Below are positions 59,762-64,000 of a stretch of DNA of 64,000 nt, piece after piece. Numbering within the stretch: position 1 is the stretch's first letter; each line of letters starts with the position of its first letter. Both the position numbers and the translations under genes were made by a program. The DNA is taken from NCBI GenBank assembly GCA_964017235.1, contig OZ024935.1:93123207-93187206 (forward strand), given 5' to 3'. Source of the DNA: Sabellastarte sp. h YS-2021 (lineage: Eukaryota; Annelida; Polychaeta; Sabellida; Sabellidae). The notes beneath the pieces are model-generated. The model was not told the origin of the DNA and searched no databases. It worked only from the letters and a program-made list of their open reading frames with translations.

Positions 59762-60818
59762 GTGTTATGAATGGCAAATGTGCAAAGGAATTGGTTTCTG
59801 ATTAACTACCACCTCTACGCCAATGACCCACCAACAAATTTCTTTCACTCTATACAAAAACTGAAGAATTTCCTAAACATTATTCAAAATTTCATGTTCA
59901 CAAATAAATTAAAACTGAACCCTGACAAAACCGAGTTTATCCTTGTAGGCTCCTAAAACAACCGTGAACAACTCCTTCTTCACTTTCCAATCAATATTCT
60001 TGGTAATCCGGTCTCACCAGCACAAAGTGTCAGGAACCTCAGAGTGGTGTTCGTTTCCAATTTCACATTCTCAGACCATGTGACACAGGTCATAAAGTCC
60101 ACTAGAGTTCATGCAAGAGACCTCTACAGTGTTTGTCCCCTTCTCGACCTTAAAACATCAGTTCTTTTAGCAAATGCTTTGGTCAGAAGCAGATTGGACT
60201 ATTGCAATTCCCTGTACCTATCACTGACTGATTTTGAGTTAAGGAAATTGCACTTAGTCCAAAACTCACTAAGCAGGGTTGTCGCTATTCTGTAAAATTC
60301 TCTCACATTACCCCTCAACTGAAAAAATAGATTGGCTCCCAGTCCCATACAGGGTGCAATTTAAAATAGGTCTCATTATATACAAAATTCTCAACCAGGG
60401 TCAACCAGTTCACCTAAAAGAATTAATTCATCCCTACACCTCTTCCAGAAATACAAGTCAAAACACTCCCAAACTTAAGTTCCTTCATACCCCCACTTTC
60501 GACTGTAAAGTTCATAAATCAATTAAACACTTTTCTAATTATTTGGGTCACTACACCCCAAGTTCTTTGGAACTCCTTTCACTTACAAATAAGAAATAGC
60601 CCCTCTGTGGCATCTTTTAGGAAACACCTCAAATCCCACCTTTTTAATTCCCATTTCCCAACTTAGTCTCCTTCCTTCTTGGACACAACCACAACTCTAT
60701 ATTACTGACCTAGAATGTCTGTTATGATAATGATTTTTGTTAAGCTAGCACACTGAGTTCCCCTTTGTGGGGAAGACATTGCGCCTGCAAAGGAGTAGAT
60801 TCGATTAGATTAGATTAG
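59762..60818 (+). mobile_element. 5'-truncated LINE, second CR1/L2-like subfamily
   Basis: The broken ORF reads HLYANDPPTNF, NKLKLNPDKTEFILVGS, LLANALVRSRLDYCNSLY and IDWLPVPYRVQFKIGLIIY. It ends in a 3' ATTAG microsatellite (60803-60818). TCTCCC occurs at both edges (59756-59761 and 60819-60824), a plausible target duplication. The RT box reads YAND, so the first Asp is lost. It is inserted in the Ngaro-like relic. Confidence 0.75.
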
Positions 60819-60977
60819 TCTCCCTCACTGCCCTGTGCAGAGTGAGAATGTCAGATATGCGGGCATAATCAGTTTTTGGACCTTGATAAAGCATCAAAGT
60901 TGACAGTGGAATAACTCGTAAGCATTGTCATATTGCTCTTTGCAAGCAACATACTCCAGACACAACTAGCTTGATAA

Positions 60978-61012
60978 ACAAGATCCACTTGTTTTTAACA
61001 AGTGGATCTTGT
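60978..61012. other. Perfect 16-bp hairpin with 3-nt loop
   Basis: Arms ACAAGATCCACTTGTT and AACAAGTGGATCTTGT with loop TTT. It lies between the LINE insertion and the gag relic. Function unknown; it may be a small foldback relic. Confidence 0.6.
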
Positions 61013-61499
61013 CAAACTTATTATGATTTCTCACATTTAAGAAATTTTCCGAGTTTGGATCCTGGATGTCATTGTCACAGTCAAGGTCAGGGAGTTTATG
61101 ATCAGTCTAATGGATTGTATTATCAACATTAACTTTATCACTAACTTCATCTTCTGTACACAAAGGACTAATTCTGTTACTAATAGGTACTGGCTCTTGA
61201 AAATGAACAGGTGTGACCGTAGCATGTTTTCTGGCAATATTTGTACAGGCTGGGCTATCAGAACTGATCCTTTGATTCTTTATAGGTGCAACGTCACCCC
61301 ACCCTGAAAGCTTGCCCTCAAGGCGCCTTGCTGGATGGCCACCCTGTTTTTTTGCACTACTTTGCATGTATTTTAGCTGTAAATCAGTCTTCAAAACCTC
61401 AGGTAAGACTTACCAGGCATAACAGGCCTTCACCTGTCACTGGCTGTTAGCCATTGTAAATGGCTTTCCTGGACCTGATCAGGCTGTAAATGCACCTTC

Positions 61500-61904
61500 T
61501 TAACCATGTCCAGGGTTACTCTTTTTTAAAGATTTTTTACAATCACTGGCACTATGAGTACTAACCTTGCCCTCCTGTGCAAAACATGAACTGCCAATAT
61601 GTCTATAAGACACTCCTTTTGTTTCATGGTGTTTGTTAAAAGTACAAGAATTGTCACTGAAGTACACACATTGCATGGACTTGGTACTTTTTTGTTGATT
61701 CTTACCTTGTTTTTTTAAATTTTGGCTGAAATTTTTGATCAAAGAACCGGATACATGTCTCTGACCATTTGCGCTTCGGATCCGATCATTTTTTTTCTGT
61801 TTCAGGTCAGCTAGCAATCTCGCCTTGCTCCATTCAACATAGCAAAACCACATGGCTGACTTTTGCTGCCTGCCGTCCCATAAAAGAATGAGATAATCAA
61901 GCAT
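61500..61904 (-). pseudogene. Gag-like Cys/His protein of copy B
   Basis: 134 codons are open. Basic stretch KKNDRIRSANGQRHVS, then KKQGKNQQKSTKSMQ, then the cluster CVYFSDNSCTFNKHHETKG, VSYRHIGSSCFAQEG, HSASDCKK. It shares the Cys/His spacing with the 14.5-kb relic but has Gly-Ser where that copy has the second Cys pair. A nucleic-acid-binding role is inferred. Confidence 0.65.
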
Positions 61905-61943
61905 GTGGTTTTTTGTTTGTTGATCTTTCTCATCTCACATAAT

Positions 61944-62288
61944 TTAACAAAAACTGGGTGTCCACTGTGTTATGTTCAGTTGATTATAATTCACCCTATC
62001 TTTAGAAGTTCCGGCTAAGATGAATTCTTGTGGCAATTTAACTCTTTGGTTTACATAAACATCAAGAGATCCTCCTGTGTGATTTAATTTTTGCATCCAT
62101 ACCTTTCTTATTAAGGCCTGATAATTCTTTGAGGTGATTCTCGACCGGCTCTTGAATGAAGCTATCATGGTGCATTGTATGTAAGTTAGGCATATTTTTT
62201 GCAAGTCTTCCTCCCCATTGAAAGCAGTGAGATTTGAACTCACAGCTACAGGTTTACACATTTTTTTAACCTTAGCAGTAACCTTCAA
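61944..62288 (-). pseudogene. Open frame upstream of gag, not recognised
   Basis: 114 codons (KVTAKVKKMCKPVAVSSNL, QCTMIASFKSRSRITSKN). Its position on the same strand as copy B gag suggests it is part of that element's 5' region, but I see no domain. Confidence 0.3.
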
Positions 62289-62430
62289 TGACAGTCAAAT
62301 GCTTACCAATTGCGCCCAGTTGAGACAAAATCTTTGTATTAATCAAAGCTTGGTCCGAACTTGTCGTATCCAACATCTGTTCAAAATGTGGTAAACTTTC
62401 AGATTTGAATCACAACTACTGTCATTAACA

Positions 62431-62661
62431 TTTAATTATTTATTTGGGGTTTTACATCGCTTTCAACACTGTACAGGTCATATCACGACGGGTAGTTGGA
62501 AGGGCAGAGGAAACCAGTACATATAGTTTGTTAGGGTTCTGTACTGTAAACTGCCGACTAACAGCAAGCAACTACCAGGTTTCCCACTTGAGACCGTGCG
62601 GGGACCGAACCCCGGCCTCAGAGGTGGGAGGCGAGAGTGTTACCACTCTGCCACCGTGGCG
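62431..62661 (-). repeat. tRNA-Gly-derived SINE with perfect 16-bp target duplication
   Basis: Flanked by ACTACTGTCATTAACA at 62415-62430 and 62662-62677. The reverse complement has the A box TGGCAGAGTGG and a B box GGTTCGGTCCC. A young copy. Confidence 0.9.
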
Positions 62662-63031
62662 ACTACTGTCATTAACAAGCGCGTAAAATATCAAATTCAA
62701 TATTACTCCCAGTGTCAGATTTTTAACCAGATTGAACCTGCCATTCTGTGCTTCTGATGAGTTGCCATTCCAATCAATGTAGTGTGTAACCAGAGATAAA
62801 ACTCGAGAAATACTATCAGGCAAATAAAAAAAAACAAATAAATACTAAAATTTTTTTTTTTTTAAATATTTTCAGTGTCTTGTCATGTCGACTGTCAGTT
62901 CAGGTCTGATCATTTTCTCTTTGGTCAACCAAAGGGTCAAATTATTAACCAATCAGAAGATGCAATGTGGATTCACCAGTAAATTCAGAAATATGTAGAT
63001 CAATCGGTTATAAGGGGTGCAGTTACGATAA

Positions 63032-64000
63032 AGGTTGACACCTAAATGTCAACCACCAAAAATCATATTCACGAGTGATAATAAGATATTAACAACATTA
63101 AACGTGAAAACACTAAATGTAAAAATACTAAATTTTGCATGTTCATGCCAGACGGATTTAGCCAACATAGCAGTTGACATTGAGAATAGAGTCAAAACAC
63201 AATGTTCCAGATCATGTTGCTACAGTCAACATTCTATTGGTGTATATGACACTAAACATGCAATAAAACGGCTTAATCATGGTAAACATGATGGGCATAA
63301 TGCAGTGTACAGTGATAATTTCATACATGGGTCTCATAGACTACATGTACTGATGGCCCTACTGTTAGCCAAAATGATCACACATAATACTGTTCCTAGT
63401 AGATTTCTTCAATCAATGTCAATACCAATACCCAAAGACAAATCTAAAGCACTAACTAACTCCAAAAACTATCGTACCATTGCTATGGGTAGCACACTGG
63501 GAAAAATATTAGATATATGCCTTTTTAACTTACATGGAAATATCCTGGACACAAACAATCTCCAGTTTGGATTTAAAAGGAACCACTCTGCAAGTCAATG
63601 CACATCTGCTGTGAAGGAAGTGATACAATATTATAACAACAAAAAATCTAACATCCATGTTATGCTTTTGGATGCAAGTCAAGCTTTTGACAGGGTGAGC
63701 TATGCAGTTCTTTTCAGAAAGCTCCTGGATCGTGGTCTCTGTGTTGTTGTTTGTAGGACACTTCTGCACTTGTATACCTACCAAATCATGTATATTAAGT
63801 GGTCTGGTTGTCTGTCTGAACATTTCTGTGTTATGAATGGTGTAAAGCAAGGAGGAGTCCTGTCACCCACTCTTTTTGCTGTGTATTTGAATTGCTTGTT
63901 TCACCTATTTGTTAACAAAAAAGTAGGATGCCATATTGGACATGTTTACACAGGAGCATTCGGATATGCTGATGACATCATCTTATTGGCACCATCCAAA
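63032..64000 (+). CDS. Non-LTR retrotransposon reverse transcriptase, open to the window edge
   Basis: 323 codons without a stop, running off the right edge. The first in-window part (NVKTLNVKILNFACSCQTD) is linker-like. The RT core follows: SMSIPIPKDKSKALTNSKNY and RTIAMGS, FGFKRNHSASQCTSAV, LLDASQAFDRVSY (first Asp), NGVKQGGVLSPTLF, then GYADDIILLAPSK (both catalytic Asp intact). It differs clearly from the CR1/L2-like copies elsewhere in the window (VKQGG and GYADD versus VPQGS and FYADD), so it is a separate LINE clade, which I do not assign. The stop just before 63032 may be the truncation point or a frameshift. Being open and motif-complete, it is the best candidate here for a recently active polymerase. 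Confidence 0.8.

Larger units (their letters stand above)
59180..62300 (-). mobile_element. Ngaro/DIRS-like relic (copy B), interrupted by a LINE
   Basis: The minus strand has gag (61.5-61.9 kb), then RT (59.2-59.76 kb). A plus-strand LINE (59762-60818) sits between the two, and a SINE lies just upstream at 62.4 kb. RNase H and recombinase are not visible to the left of 59.18 kb. Confidence 0.65.

Noticed and set aside
62215..62320. tRNA gene candidate on the minus strand
   Set aside because: There is a good T-arm (GTGAG, TTCAAAT, CTCAC) and an A-box-like region, but no pairing acceptor stem and no clear anticodon arm. Treated as tRNA-like relic sequence.

Overview
The window looks like AT-rich intergenic and intronic DNA from an animal, most likely a marine invertebrate. 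There are no compact operons. Splice-bounded exons, tRNA- and 5S-derived SINEs, several non-LTR retrotransposon families, tyrosine-recombinase (Ngaro/DIRS-like) retroelements and PIF/Harbinger transposons with their MITEs occur together. The mixture is typical of lophotrochozoan, cephalochordate or echinoderm genomes. The exact organism cannot be fixed from the sequence.

Host genes are few. An intact, single-exon BTB/POZ-domain ORF lies at 779-1669. A plus-strand spliced gene ends in this window: four phase-consistent exon candidates at 51652-51796, 51947-52003, 58309-58430 and 58698-58826 read as one peptide of about 150 residues. Its last-but-two intron, of about 6.3 kb, is packed with transposons. 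I do not recognise this protein.

Layout. 2-5.5 kb: near full-length CR1/L2-like LINE with a 2A-like motif. 9.5-10.4 kb: Harbinger transposase relic. 11-14.7 kb: Ngaro/DIRS-like relic (gag, RT, RNase H, tyrosine recombinase), minus strand. 18.9-28.6 kb: SINEs, a 658-bp Harbinger-type MITE inside a SINE, a Ngaro fragment, a fresh 541-bp tandem duplication, and two members of an unusual family made of repeated 24-bp palindromes. 30.8-34.4 kb: minus-strand LINE copies, one with a 458-codon open RT. 34.9-38.6 kb: two 5S-rRNA-derived SINEs and a LINE broken by a MITE. 39.7-40.7 kb: a MITE inserted in opposite orientation into another copy of itself. 41.4-43.6 kb: 3' part of a Ngaro-like element with apparent split direct repeats. 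44.2-45.4 kb: young 5'-truncated LINE. 46.5-51.2 kb: a 4.7-kb two-gene Harbinger element whose convergent genes are separated by inverted minisatellite arrays. 54.4-58.1 kb: decayed LINEs and two MITEs. 59-63 kb: Ngaro relic interrupted by a LINE and a SINE. 63.0-64.0 kb: a different LINE whose reverse transcriptase is still open at the window edge.

Nearly every element is broken: frameshifts, a missing catalytic glutamate in the Harbinger transposase, and Asp-to-Asn changes in two RT active sites. The most unusual structures are (1) the palindrome-array elements, whose arms differ by paired, complementary changes; (2) the palindromic TCAAGGTCA-type clusters in the Ngaro-like terminal repeats, with a hairpin at the inferred repeat junction; and (3) the inverted 42-bp arrays between the Harbinger genes.
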